Below, in pieces: positions 1 to 10,038 of a stretch of 64,000 nt of DNA. The position numbers were made by a program, and so were the translations under genes. The notes beneath the pieces are model-generated. The model did not search any database and was not told where the DNA came from. It was given only the letters and a program-made list of their open reading frames with translations. Numbering within the stretch: the first letter of the stretch is position 1; the number at the start of each line of letters is the position of its first letter. Source of the stretch: Acidimicrobiales bacterium (GTDB lineage Bacteria > Actinomycetota > Acidimicrobiia > Acidimicrobiales > SZUA-35); the NCBI GenBank assembly GCA_013003535.1, contig JABDIY010000058.1, forward strand, positions 1 through 64,000, in the 5' to 3' direction.

Positions 1-275
1 CCCCCCCCCCCGCAACTCCCTGGTTCCCGCCAGGAAGGGTCAGGGGGCTCGGCTAGGAGGACGCCCCGACCCCACTAGGTTCGGTCCCGAATCGTTTCCG
101 ATGAGCGGATTGGTTCTAACGGCCCATCGGAATGACCCAACGGCACTACCGGCAGCTTGAAGTGCGCTCTCTCAGGTCAAGCATCGTGATGGAAATGGCT
201 CATCCGTCACACCAAGGCTCGTCACATCCGCAGCGGCGATTTCGTACGTGAGATCTGGATTTTTGTGTAGCTGTT
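1..275. other. Upstream region of groEL, no gene seen
   Basis: This stretch starts with a run of 11 C residues and continues as GC-rich sequence. No reading frame here has a convincing start, ribosome site or family match. One forward frame stays open from the window edge to about base 160, so the tail of a gene lying to the left cannot be excluded. No groES-like sequence is present. Confidence 0.4.
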
Positions 276-302
276 TTGGCACTCTCATCGCTAGAGTGCC
301 AA
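276..302 (+). promoter_or_regulatory. CIRCE operator (HrcA site) of groEL
   Basis: A perfect 9-9-9 inverted repeat is present: TTGGCACTC, nine bases, GAGTGCCAA. It differs from the classical CIRCE arms (TTAGCACTC/GAGTGCTAA) by one base per arm. It lies 41 nt before the groEL start and overlaps the probable -10. HrcA is the known ligand of this element, so heat-shock derepression is expected. Confidence 0.93.
292..297 (+). promoter_or_regulatory. groEL -10 candidate inside CIRCE
   Basis: TAGAGT lies in the right half of the CIRCE palindrome, so bound HrcA would block it. Transcription from here would give a leader of about 40 nt with a weak GAAGAGG ribosome site at 325-331. Confidence 0.5.
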
Positions 303-309
303 CTTGTAA

Positions 310-1935
<1,626 letters not shown>

Positions 1936-1955
1936 CCCCTCCGCCAAGAATCGTT

Positions 1956-1986
1956 GAACAAGGCCGGGCCTCGCCCGGCCTTGTTC
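1956..1986 (+). terminator. Strong hairpin after groEL
   Basis: A perfect 14-bp stem, GAACAAGGCCGGGC pairing with GCCCGGCCTTGTTC, closes a 3-nt loop 20 nt after the groEL stop. No long T-run follows, so it may be an imperfect intrinsic terminator or a 3'-end stabiliser. Confidence 0.75.
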
Positions 1987-2010
1987 GCGTCTGGAAACAT
2001 TACAGAGGCA

Positions 2011-2016
2011 TAGAAT
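2011..2016 (+). promoter_or_regulatory. -10 box, leaderless MFS gene
   Basis: TAGAAT ends 6 nt before the GTG at 2023. There is no Shine-Dalgarno sequence, so the RNA should begin at or next to the start codon. Confidence 0.7.
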
Positions 2017-2022
2017 CCGCTG

Positions 2023-3216
2023 GTGACCAGCCCTTCCCAGTTCGGAGCGCTCGAGCAGCGTGCTCTGCTTTCGGTGGCCACGCAGTTCTTCGTCAACGGG
2101 GCGGTATTCGCATCCTTCGTGCCGCGACTCCCAGAGATTCGAGATGTTGTGGACATCACCGTGGGAGAGCTCGGGCTCCTCATCACGATTGGCGGAATGA
2201 TTGGACTACTTGGAAGCCTCGGCGCCAGTCCGATCATCGAGCGACTTGGCACCCGCCGGACGCTGATCATCGGCGCCCTCGCTCTGGTCGGCTTCTTGCC
2301 GGTCCTGGGATTGGCTCGCACACCCTACGTCCTGGTGATCGGATTCGCCGGTTTGCAGACATTCGACGTGATCGTGGACGTTGCCATGAATCTCCAAGGG
2401 TCGTGGCTGAGCGCTCGACGCCACGCCCCGGTGATGAATCGCTTGCACGGGTTGTGGAGTCTGGGAACCGTGGTGGGGGGACTGGCCGCATCGCAGCTGG
2501 CTGGTCTCGGGGTATCGCTGCGAGATCACTTCTTTGGCGTTAGTGCACTGATGTTCGTTGTGATCGTCTTTGTGGGACGCGGTCTGCTCCGTGAAGACCG
2601 GGAGTTCAGCCACGTGGCAGTGACCAGCCACGCGGAGCACCGACCCGAGAAGGTCCGGGGACGAGGCAAAAGGACAGCTCTGGCCGCCCTGGCTATTGCC
2701 GGTGGTTGCGCCATCGTGGTTGAACTCACCTCCAGTGACTGGGCGGCCTTCCGGCTGTCCGACGACTTCGGTGCCGGTGCTGGATTCGCCGGCCTGGCTT
2801 ACGTTGCGTTCACGTCAGGAATGACCCTGGGTCGTTTCGGCGGAGACTCGGTATTGGTGAAAATCGGATCCGACCAGCTGTTCCGGGGGGCCCTTGTTCT
2901 TTCCTTTGCCGGTATGGCCGCAGCCAGCCTGGTGCCCAATCGGGCGGTGACGATTGCGGCCTACATGGTGGCGGGCGTGGGAATCTCAACGTTTTTCCCC
3001 AAGCTTTATGATGATGCAGCCCGCTACCCGGGCAAATCAGGAGCGGGGCTGGGGGCCCTTACCGGTGGATCGAGGCTGGCAGGATTCATTGCACCTGCGG
3101 TGGTTGGGGCATTGGCGGCAACGGAGCTTTCTGTTGGGCAAGCCTCGGCTTTGGTCACGCTGCCGACGCTGGGAGGATTGGCTGTGGTTTCCTTCACCGC
3201 CCGCCGCCTGTCCTAG
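2023..3216 (+). CDS. MFS transporter
   Basis: A 397-aa polytopic membrane protein with about 12 hydrophobic segments in two halves. An MFS-type loop after TM2 (SPIIERLGTRRTLIIG, residues about 68-83) and a basic central loop near residues 200-220 (HRPEKVRGRGKR) support a major facilitator. The substrate cannot be told from the sequence; the fold resembles YbjJ/fucose-permease-like carriers. The GTG start is fixed by the -10 box just before it. The gene is single, between the groEL terminator and fdhD. Confidence 0.85.
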   Translation: MTSPSQFGALEQRALLSVATQFFVNGAVFASFVPRLPEIRDVVDITVGELGLLITIGGMIGLLGSLGASPIIERLGTRRTLIIGALALVGFLPVLGLARTPYVLVIGFAGLQTFDVIVDVAMNLQGSWLSARRHAPVMNRLHGLWSLGTVVGGLAASQLAGLGVSLRDHFFGVSALMFVVIVFVGRGLLREDREFSHVAVTSHAEHRPEKVRGRGKRTALAALAIAGGCAIVVELTSSDWAAFRLSDDFGAGAGFAGLAYVAFTSGMTLGRFGGDSVLVKIGSDQLFRGALVLSFAGMAAASLVPNRAVTIAAYMVAGVGISTFFPKLYDDAARYPGKSGAGLGALTGGSRLAGFIAPAVVGALAATELSVGQASALVTLPTLGGLAVVSFTARRLS

Positions 3217-3269
3217 CGGTTTGGTGCCGTCCGCCCTGGGCTCGGCCCATCTCGAGCCTCGATTGTCGG

Positions 3270-3275
3270 TAGCTT
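3270..3275 (+). promoter_or_regulatory. -10 box, leaderless fdhD
   Basis: TAGCTT is followed by 7 nt and ATG 3283. It favours this ATG over the in-frame TTG at 3274, which lies inside the box. Confidence 0.6.
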
Positions 3276-3282
3276 GAACGTA

Positions 3283-4089
3283 ATGGCACAGCGGTCGACA
3301 TCCCTTGAACTGTTCAGCAGAAAGCTGAAGGCGGACGGCACCACCACCAAGGCACCCGACACACTCCTGGTGGAGGAACCGCTCTCCATCCAGCTCGATG
3401 GCACCCTGGTCTCTTCAACCATGCGAACGCCTGGTCATGATTTTGAGCTGGCGGCAGGGTTTTGTCTTACTGAGCAAGTCCTCCATGGGGCGCCGGTTAC
3501 CAGTATTCGCTACTGCGGAACGGGGGCGGCGGTGGATTCTGACTTCAACGTGGTCACGGTGGAAACCGGTGGTAAAGCGCCCCAGCCGACGCCTCGGCTT
3601 GGCAATACCACTTCCTCCTGCGGGATCTGCGGCGCCGATGCGATCGAAGAGCTCACCGAGACCCTGAGTGTCTTGCCACCCCATGATCGGTGGGACTACG
3701 CGCCGCTATTATCGCTTGCCAATACGGTGCGGATGTCGCAGGTCCTCTTCGAATCCACCGGCTCGTCCCACGCCGCGGGGGCGGCCGACCGGGACGGCCG
3801 CTTGGTGATCATGCGGGAGGACATCGGGCGGCACAATGCTGTCGACAAGGTCATCGGCCGGCTTTTGCTCGACGACCTCCTGCCAGCCACCGACATGGCG
3901 CTCTTCGTCAGTGGTCGGGCCAGTTTTGAGATGGTGCAGAAGGCCTGGGCAGCCGGGTTCACGGCGTTGGTGTCAGTGAGCGGCCCGTCGGCGCTGGCGG
4001 TCCAAACCGCCCGCCGAGCCGGAATGACGCTCGTCGGTTTTGCCCGAAACGGTACGGGCACGCTCTACAGCCCGTTCGAAGCTATCTGA
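3283..4089 (+). CDS. fdhD: Formate dehydrogenase accessory sulfurtransferase FdhD
   Basis: FdhD passes sulfur from a cysteine desulfurase to the molybdenum/tungsten bis-MGD cofactor of formate dehydrogenases. The 268-aa protein carries the characteristic CGICG cysteine pair near residues 113-117 and the family segments TPGHDFELAAGF and REDIGRHNAVDKVIG. The last contains the conserved RHNA motif. No formate dehydrogenase or molybdenum-cofactor gene lies in this window, so its client is elsewhere. The start is taken as ATG 3283 because of the -10 spacing. Family assignment is firm. Confidence 0.95.
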   Translation: MAQRSTSLELFSRKLKADGTTTKAPDTLLVEEPLSIQLDGTLVSSTMRTPGHDFELAAGFCLTEQVLHGAPVTSIRYCGTGAAVDSDFNVVTVETGGKAPQPTPRLGNTTSSCGICGADAIEELTETLSVLPPHDRWDYAPLLSLANTVRMSQVLFESTGSSHAAGAADRDGRLVIMREDIGRHNAVDKVIGRLLLDDLLPATDMALFVSGRASFEMVQKAWAAGFTALVSVSGPSALAVQTARRAGMTLVGFARNGTGTLYSPFEAI

Positions 4090-4114
4090 CCAATCAGCCT
4101 GCCGGTCCCATCGG

Positions 4115-4120
4115 TAAGCT
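4115..4120 (+). promoter_or_regulatory. -10 box, leaderless chdC
   Basis: TAAGCT sits 6 nt before ATG 4127, 26 nt after the fdhD stop. This suggests chdC is transcribed independently of fdhD. Confidence 0.7.
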
Positions 4121-4126
4121 TGTCGG

Positions 4127-4843
4127 ATGGCCTCCCCCCCCGAAACAGACGCAACGGACGTAGTTGACGGCGCCGTTCCGAAGGAGGGATTGGGAGTGGC
4201 GCATCTCTTCTACCGAACCACGGTCCTCGCCGACCGGGAGGCCGCAATCTCCGCGTTCAAAGCTGCCGAAACGGCCGGTTGCCAAGTGATCACTGTTGCG
4301 ATGCTGGGTCACAAAGCCGACTTGGCGGTCATGGCCCTGGGACCGAACCTGTGGACACTTCGGGCGCTGCAGACCCAGCTCACGCAGGCGGGCTTCGACC
4401 TGGTAGATAGCTACATCAGCATCACCGAAGTGTCTGAATATGCTGCTGGTGTTCCAGAACAGATGAAGAAAGATCGCCTGTACCCGAACCTTCCGCCAGA
4501 AGGAAAGACAGCGTGGTGCTTCTATCCCATGAGCAAGCGGCGGGCTGAGGCGAGCAACTGGTTCACCTTGGGATTCGAAGAGCGGAAAAATCTGATGATG
4601 GAGCACGGCACCAGCGGCAGGAAATTCGCCGGTCGTCTCGTGCAGCTCATCACCGCTTCAACGGGGCTGGACGATTTCGAATGGGGTGTCACACTCTTTG
4701 CTCAGCGACCGGATGATCTCAAAGAAGTGGTCTACACGATGCGCTACGACGAGGCCTCGGCAAAGTACGCCGATTTCGGCCAGTTCTACGCCGGGATGGT
4801 GGCCCCCGCCCATGACGTTCTCACCGCTGTCGGTGTCGACTAG
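4127..4843 (+). CDS. chdC: Coproheme decarboxylase ChdC (HemQ)
   Basis: This enzyme converts Fe-coproporphyrin III (coproheme) to heme b by two peroxide-dependent oxidative decarboxylations, the last step of the coproporphyrin-dependent route. The 238-aa chlorite-dismutase-fold protein has the FYPMSKRR segment near residue 132 with the conserved radical-forming tyrosine. It also has a likely proximal heme histidine in MMEHG near residue 158 and the family stretch STGLDDFEWGVTLFA. hemE and the FAD oxidase gene of the same pathway are 22 kb downstream; ferrochelatase is not in the window. The N-terminal 20 residues are acidic and variable. Confidence 0.95.
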   Translation: MASPPETDATDVVDGAVPKEGLGVAHLFYRTTVLADREAAISAFKAAETAGCQVITVAMLGHKADLAVMALGPNLWTLRALQTQLTQAGFDLVDSYISITEVSEYAAGVPEQMKKDRLYPNLPPEGKTAWCFYPMSKRRAEASNWFTLGFEERKNLMMEHGTSGRKFAGRLVQLITASTGLDDFEWGVTLFAQRPDDLKEVVYTMRYDEASAKYADFGQFYAGMVAPAHDVLTAVGVD

Positions 4844-4868
4844 AAACCCACGGTGCTGATACGCCCAG

Positions 4869-4874
4869 TACGGT
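4869..4874 (+). promoter_or_regulatory. -10 box of the S1-glnD operon
   Basis: TACGGT with a 7-nt gap to ATG 4882. It would drive the four overlapping genes that follow. Confidence 0.6.
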
Positions 4875-4881
4875 AGGGGTT

Positions 4882-6237
4882 ATGTCGGACCCACCAGACG
4901 TTACGGAAGAACCGGCCGTCGTTGCCGTATCTCCGACCCTCGGCGACGCAGCACCGATCGATGCCTCCGTGGACCTCGACTCGGGTGCACCAGCACCAGC
5001 AACCGCTGAGGAGCCGGTAGTCGCTGAGGAGCCGGTGGCCGCTGAGGAGCCGGTAGTCGCTGAGGAGCCGGTGGCCGCTGCGGAGCCGAAAGTCGCTGAG
5101 GCGCAAGGATCGCCCGCAGGGCAACCTCCTCCCACGGCCAAGGCGGCTCCCGCTCAAGCTGACTCCGCTCCAGTCCAAACGGCTCCGCTGATCGAGGTTC
5201 CCGGCGGAACTTTACCTCCGATCGAGGAGCATGCTCCCCTCGTGATGCAGATCCTGGGTGGGATCGTCACCGCCGTCACAAACAAAGAGGTGGACCTCGT
5301 CCTCGATGACGGTCGAGAAGCGGTCATTCACCGTGAGAATTTCGACCTGGCAGAGACCGATCCCACCACTGTTCTCCAAGTTGGCGACGGCGCTGAAGGG
5401 GCGGTGTTGTCAAGAGAGGACCCCCGAAATCGTGTGGTCCTGTCCCGCAAATGGGTTCTTCGGGACCGAGCATGGAAGAAAGCGACGGACAGCATCGAGG
5501 ATCATTCCACGATCAACTGTCGAGTTACGGCTGCGTCGAAAAAGGGCGTTGTTGTCGACGTCATGGGCCTTCGCGGGTTCGTTCCCTTGAACCACTTCCA
5601 GCTCAGCTCCCAGCCGCCGCCGCCCGAAACCGTAGGCCAAATGGTCGAGCTGCGAGTTCTGGCGGCTGACCGACAGAAGGATCGGCTGTTGCTCTCCCGT
5701 CGATCGGCGCTCATGAAGGAGCAGCGCAAAGCCGACGCTGAGGCGCTGCAATCGCTCAAGGTAGGTGGCACCTACACGGGGACCGTCAACGAGCTCACCG
5801 CATTCGGTGCTTTCGTTACGGTCAACGGAGTTCGTGGTCTCCTTCATGTCAGCGAAATGTCATGGGATCGGGTGACCTCGCCGAAAGGCCTTGTAAAGGT
5901 CGGTCAAGAAATTGACGTCCAGGTGATCGAGGTGAAACCGAAGAAACGCCGAGTGTCGTTCTCTCGCAAAGCGTTGTTGGATGATCCGATGGCAGGAATC
6001 GAGGTTGGCTCGGTTCACACCGGCACCGTGAAACGTTTGGTCGATTACGGGGTCTTCGTCGACATCGGTCCAGCCGAGGGAATGGTGCATCTCAGCGAAC
6101 TTGCCGAGTATCGACCACAACATCCCTCCGAGGTGGTGTTGCGAGGCGATGAGGTCCAAGTGAAGGTGCTGAAGGTCAACCGGGAAAAGCGGCGCTTGGA
6201 GCTCTCTGTGCGGCAGGCCCTGTACTTCCCGGCGTGA
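4882..6237 (+). CDS. Four-S1-domain RNA-binding protein (RpsA-like)
   Basis: A 451-aa protein with an acidic, Ala/Pro/Glu-rich N-terminal region (residues 1-120) and then four S1 OB-fold modules at roughly 125-195, 205-275, 295-365 and 375-445. The last two are most canonical (GAFVTVNGVRGLLHVSEMSW, GVFVDIGPAEGMVHLSEL). Such proteins bind single-stranded RNA; ribosomal protein S1 is the best-known member. Whether this is the main S1 protein or a paralogue cannot be decided here. The low-complexity part contains a perfect DNA repeat. It is the first gene of an operon with glnD, and its stop overlaps the next start. Confidence 0.85.
   Translation: MSDPPDVTEEPAVVAVSPTLGDAAPIDASVDLDSGAPAPATAEEPVVAEEPVAAEEPVVAEEPVAAAEPKVAEAQGSPAGQPPPTAKAAPAQADSAPVQTAPLIEVPGGTLPPIEEHAPLVMQILGGIVTAVTNKEVDLVLDDGREAVIHRENFDLAETDPTTVLQVGDGAEGAVLSREDPRNRVVLSRKWVLRDRAWKKATDSIEDHSTINCRVTAASKKGVVVDVMGLRGFVPLNHFQLSSQPPPPETVGQMVELRVLAADRQKDRLLLSRRSALMKEQRKADAEALQSLKVGGTYTGTVNELTAFGAFVTVNGVRGLLHVSEMSWDRVTSPKGLVKVGQEIDVQVIEVKPKKRRVSFSRKALLDDPMAGIEVGSVHTGTVKRLVDYGVFVDIGPAEGMVHLSELAEYRPQHPSEVVLRGDEVQVKVLKVNREKRRLELSVRQALYFPA
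5005..5094 (+). repeat. In-frame 18-bp tandem repeats (Glu-Pro-Val rich)
   Basis: Five 18-bp units encode AEEPVV/AEEPVA-type hexapeptides. Units 1-2 (5005-5040) are repeated identically as units 3-4 (5041-5076), and the fifth has diverged. The unit number is probably variable between strains. Confidence 0.9.
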
Positions 6238-7073
6238 CCGATTCCCATCACAGTGCCATGAACTCAAAGACTGGTGAGAGCGCTACTGAAGCCGAACTCC
6301 TCGCAAGCCATGCCGATGCTTTGCTGGAGGCACTTTGGGCTACCGTCGAGCAGTGGGCGGTGAACAGCTTGGTTTCTCGGTCGCCCGCTGATGCTCACAA
6401 ACGAGTGCAGTTGAGCGCCGACCGTATTAGCGATCACGTGCGGAGTTCGGTCCTACCGGACCTCGCAACGCTTCTTGGTGCCGACATCGATGAGCAGTGG
6501 ACAACTCCCTTGGAGATCGTACGAAGTCTGGTGGGACCGATTACCGCTGAACTGCAATCCTTGCACGTTCCCCCACCGCAACGGGACTCCCACAGCGTTG
6601 CTCTTCATCCCCAGGATCTCTACAACATTGCACCTGCTACGTTTGCCAACGTCCATCCATCACTCCATGAACCTGGGCTCGCATGGGGAGCGGCCAAAGC
6701 CCATGTTCACCTTCGGCGGCACCAGCGCCAAGCGTCAGATCGTCGCCCAGTGGTGGTGGTGTGCGCTCCTGAGCTAGGTGACAGGTCGCGTTTCGATGCC
6801 TTCGAAGTGCACCACGTAAGAAACGCCCAGAAGCTGGCTGAGTTCAGCGCCCATACCGAACCGGACCTCGTGATCGTTGATTTGGATCGGACACCCGACC
6901 CAGTCCCGTTCCGCATCGAGAATGCTCACGTTGTTGGATTTGGCTCCCACGTTGACACGCCGCGCCACGATGCTGCTCTCGAGGCTGGATACGACGCCGT
7001 GCTCGCTCGCTCGATATTCTTTCGCCGCCTTCCCGAGCTTCTCGCTCCCGTCCAGAAGTCAAGCGCCTCATGA
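6234..7073 (+). CDS. Hypothetical protein with receiver-like C-terminal half
   Basis: I do not recognise this 279-aa family. The first half is helical and polar. From about residue 175 the pattern changes to alternating beta strands and helices (PVVVVCAPELGDRS, DLVIVDLDRT, HVVGFGSHVD, GYDAVLARSIFF). This order and the acidic residues after the first and third strands recall a response-regulator receiver or other flavodoxin-like fold, but this is inference. GTG 6234 overlaps the S1-gene stop (GTGA) and its own stop overlaps glnD (ATGA), so it is translationally coupled on both sides. Confidence 0.6.
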   Translation: MTDSHHSAMNSKTGESATEAELLASHADALLEALWATVEQWAVNSLVSRSPADAHKRVQLSADRISDHVRSSVLPDLATLLGADIDEQWTTPLEIVRSLVGPITAELQSLHVPPPQRDSHSVALHPQDLYNIAPATFANVHPSLHEPGLAWGAAKAHVHLRRHQRQASDRRPVVVVCAPELGDRSRFDAFEVHHVRNAQKLAEFSAHTEPDLVIVDLDRTPDPVPFRIENAHVVGFGSHVDTPRHDAALEAGYDAVLARSIFFRRLPELLAPVQKSSAS

Positions 7074-9364
7074 AGACCAAATCCGACCTGCTGACCGCTC
7101 CCTCGCTTCATGGCTCTGAGTACTGCCGGGCTCGTTCCGCCGCAGCTGACTCGTGGCTGGCTGAAGTGTTTGCTACCGCAACCGAGGGCGATACCTCAAA
7201 GCTGGCTCTGGTCGCCGTCGGTGGGTACGGTCGAGGTGTGCTCTGGCCCCAGAGCGATCTTGACCTGGTGTTATTCCACAACAAACGGCGGGATATCGCC
7301 GCCATAGCCGAACGTCTCTGGTATCCGATTTGGGATCGCAATCTCAAACTGGGGCATGCTGTTCTCACTCCGAAGGAGGCTGGTCAGCTCGCCAGCGCAG
7401 AACTCGAGCGTGCCACTGCATTCTCGGTTATGCGGCTCATCGCAGGAAGTGCCGAGGTGCTAGAGGACGCTGAGGCTCAGATTTTTCGTGCTCGCGAGAA
7501 GCGAGCGCCTGCCCATCTGCGAGAGCTCGCTCGAGTTATCGAGGACCGGCATACGCAGTTCGGTGACGTTGCATTCCGCCTGGAGCCTGATCTGAAAGAA
7601 GGTCGGGGTGGCATACGCGATCTGGATGCACTGCGATGGGCCGAGTCGATGCAGCCGGGGTTCGCCGCTGACCTGTTGGTGGGACTTGACGATGCCGCAG
7701 AAGTGTTGACTCGTGCAAGGGTGGAGTTGCACCGCAGCAGCGGTCGCAGCGGAAACCGGCTCACCCTCGATGATCAAGATGTGGTCGCCGCTGCGATGGG
7801 CGAGGGGTCTGGCCAGACGTTGATGAAGGAAGTCTCGCTGGCGGCCCGCAGGATCGCGTGGAACTCCGACGAGGCGTGGCGACGGTGGCAGCGAACCGAA
7901 CGAGAGTCGGCGGCGCCGGCCCGCGATCGCAACGAACTGCTGAGCGATGACATTCAGATTCGCAACGGAGCACTCACCTTTACCGGCACCGCCAATCCTG
8001 TTCAACGACCGGCGCTACTTCTCGAATTGGCTGTTCTCGCCGCCCAGCGCTCCCTACCGATCGACCGGATCGCTCTGGCTCGCCTACAAAACGAATGCCC
8101 GTTTTTCGATCGCGACGTGTGGGACGAGCGAACTCGCCGCCTCTTCGCCGAGCTGTTTCTCGCGGGTCCAGTGGCTTTGGCCGTTGTAGAGGACCTCGAC
8201 AATTTCAATCTGATGGCTCGCATGCTGCCCGAATGGGATGCCGTTCGAAGTTTGCCGCAACGGAATGTGTTGCATACCTTCACCGTAGATCGCCATCTCT
8301 GTGAGACCGCCGTCAACGCTGCTGCCCTTGCCGACCGGGTCGGCCGCCCCGACCTCTTGGTCGTCGGCGCCCTCCTCCATGATATTGGGAAGGGTTTCCC
8401 CGGTGACCACACTGAAGTCGGCATGGACATCATCAACACGGTCGGAACCAGAATGGGCTATCCCGAAGACGACATCGCCATTCTCGTTGACCTCTGCCGC
8501 CACCATCTACTCCTGTCCGATGTGGCGGTCCGCCGGGACCTGGCCGACGATGGAACGATCCAGATGACTGCGGCGGCAGTGTACTCCAAGGACTTTCTCC
8601 ATTTGCTGGCTGCGCTCACGGAGGCCGATTCCATCGCAACCGGACCGGCGGTATGGGGGTCATGGAAGAAGTCGTTGATGGGCGAGTTGGTGTTTCGCAC
8701 CGAAGCACTCCTGGACGGTGAACCGTTCAGCGGGCCTGCTCCAATGTTCCCCAGCCCAGAGACCCGGGAACTCATGGCACAGGGCAAGCGCCAGTTTGCC
8801 ATCAGCCACAACCGGCTGACCGTCATCACCCCCAATGAGGCCGGGACCTTCTCCGCCGCCGCCGGGGTTCTCATGATGAATGGACTTGACGTGGTGCAGG
8901 CGGCCGCCACCTCCGAACGCGGTATGGCCGCCAATGAGTTCTTGGTGTCTTCTGATGGCGATGATCGCATCGACTGGGAGCCGGTTCTGGCGCTGTTGGA
9001 GCGGGCGTTAGACCGTCGCTTGGCGGTCTCGGCCCGGGTCGCGGACAGGGCGGAGAAGTTGCAGCGGTATCGCCGTCGGCTCTCCGCTACGCCGCCGGTG
9101 ACCTCGGTCGTAGTCGACAATCGAATTTCCTCTGCGGCCACAGTAGTGGACGTGCATGCTCCGGATGCGGTAGGAGTTCTCTACCGGATAACCCGAGCCA
9201 TGGCCGACCTTCGCCTCGACATCGGGAAAGCGACCGTGCAAACCCTGGGCCCCCAGGCCGTCGACAGCTTCTACGTTACCGATGCCGATGGAAACAAGTT
9301 GGATGCGGAGTTGGTGGACGAGCTGAAGATCGCAGTCCTGCATGCGGTGAACTCGGCACGATGA
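7070..9364 (+). CDS. glnD: [Protein-PII] uridylyltransferase GlnD-type
   Basis: Members modify and demodify the nitrogen signal protein PII (GlnB/GlnK) in response to glutamine; in Actinobacteria the reaction can be adenylylation. The 764-aa protein has the family order. A nucleotidyltransferase domain comes first, with GGYGRGVLWPQSDLDLVLF near residues 45-64 and two metal-binding Asp. Next is an HD phosphohydrolase domain with LLHDIGKGFPGDHTEVG near residues 437-453. Two ACT domains (about 583-650 and 690-764) finish the protein. No PII or ammonium-transporter gene is nearby; instead it sits in an operon with an S1 protein and a Nudix hydrolase. Confidence 0.92.
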   Translation: MKTKSDLLTAPSLHGSEYCRARSAAADSWLAEVFATATEGDTSKLALVAVGGYGRGVLWPQSDLDLVLFHNKRRDIAAIAERLWYPIWDRNLKLGHAVLTPKEAGQLASAELERATAFSVMRLIAGSAEVLEDAEAQIFRAREKRAPAHLRELARVIEDRHTQFGDVAFRLEPDLKEGRGGIRDLDALRWAESMQPGFAADLLVGLDDAAEVLTRARVELHRSSGRSGNRLTLDDQDVVAAAMGEGSGQTLMKEVSLAARRIAWNSDEAWRRWQRTERESAAPARDRNELLSDDIQIRNGALTFTGTANPVQRPALLLELAVLAAQRSLPIDRIALARLQNECPFFDRDVWDERTRRLFAELFLAGPVALAVVEDLDNFNLMARMLPEWDAVRSLPQRNVLHTFTVDRHLCETAVNAAALADRVGRPDLLVVGALLHDIGKGFPGDHTEVGMDIINTVGTRMGYPEDDIAILVDLCRHHLLLSDVAVRRDLADDGTIQMTAAAVYSKDFLHLLAALTEADSIATGPAVWGSWKKSLMGELVFRTEALLDGEPFSGPAPMFPSPETRELMAQGKRQFAISHNRLTVITPNEAGTFSAAAGVLMMNGLDVVQAAATSERGMAANEFLVSSDGDDRIDWEPVLALLERALDRRLAVSARVADRAEKLQRYRRRLSATPPVTSVVVDNRISSAATVVDVHAPDAVGVLYRITRAMADLRLDIGKATVQTLGPQAVDSFYVTDADGNKLDAELVDELKIAVLHAVNSAR

Positions 9365-10038
9365 GCGACGAGAAGCCGAACATCAGTGTTCAGGATCTTC
9401 TGCGGTGGTCAGAGTCGTTGGCGGGAATCGCCCAAACCGGACTGGCCTTCTCCACTGCAGCATTTGAACGTGAACGATATGAAGAGATCATCCATGTTGC
9501 CGGAGAGATCAAAGCCAGAGCTACGGCGGGCGAGCCAGTGGAGTTCTCCGGGGAGTGGCTACGTCAGATCGCGGAAGGGCTGGCCGGATACGCCACGCCA
9601 AAGGTCGCCGTGGGTGCGGTGGTAGGAAACGACGACGGCGAACTCTTGATGATCCAGCGGGCTGACAGTGGGATCTGGTTGTATCCGACCGGGTGGGCCG
9701 ACGTCGGCTATTCACCAGCTGAAGTGGCAGAGAAAGAGGTTCGGGAAGAAACCGGCATCGTTTGTGAGACGGTCCGTCCGTTGGGGGTCTTCGACGGCCT
9801 CCGTCTCGGTTTTTCTGCCGTACCGCTGTATTCGATAGTGTTCCACTGTCGGGCGGTGTCCGGGGAGTTGAAGCCCCATCCCAACGAGGTCACCGACCTC
9901 GGCTGGTTTACACCGGAGCGCCTGCCCGAGCCGATTGCCAGCCAGGAACGCTGGTTGGATCTCGCATTCTCTGCAATCCGGGGTGAGCCGATCGAGGTGT
10001 ACTACGACCGCCCGCGGCCCGACGTTTGGCTCCGCTAG
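9361..10038 (+). CDS. Nudix hydrolase with N-terminal helical domain
   Basis: A 225-aa Nudix protein of the subgroup with a helical N-terminal extension (residues 1-65, LRWSESLAGIAQTGLAF). The Nudix helix is GWADVGYSPAEVAEKEVREE near residues 110-129. The EVREETG metal-binding core is intact, while the outer Glu of the textbook box is Tyr and the first Arg is Lys, as in several members of this subgroup. ADP-ribose or another nucleoside diphosphate derivative is the usual substrate class; the exact one is unknown. Its start overlaps the glnD stop (ATGA), so it ends that operon and lies directly against the convergent PAC2 gene. Confidence 0.87.
   Translation: MSDEKPNISVQDLLRWSESLAGIAQTGLAFSTAAFERERYEEIIHVAGEIKARATAGEPVEFSGEWLRQIAEGLAGYATPKVAVGAVVGNDDGELLMIQRADSGIWLYPTGWADVGYSPAEVAEKEVREETGIVCETVRPLGVFDGLRLGFSAVPLYSIVFHCRAVSGELKPHPNEVTDLGWFTPERLPEPIASQERWLDLAFSAIRGEPIEVYYDRPRPDVWLR

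Noticed and set aside
1-11. Run of 11 C residues as a phase-variable tract
   Set aside because: It sits at the window edge with no identifiable gene attached, so it cannot be interpreted and may be a trimming or assembly effect.
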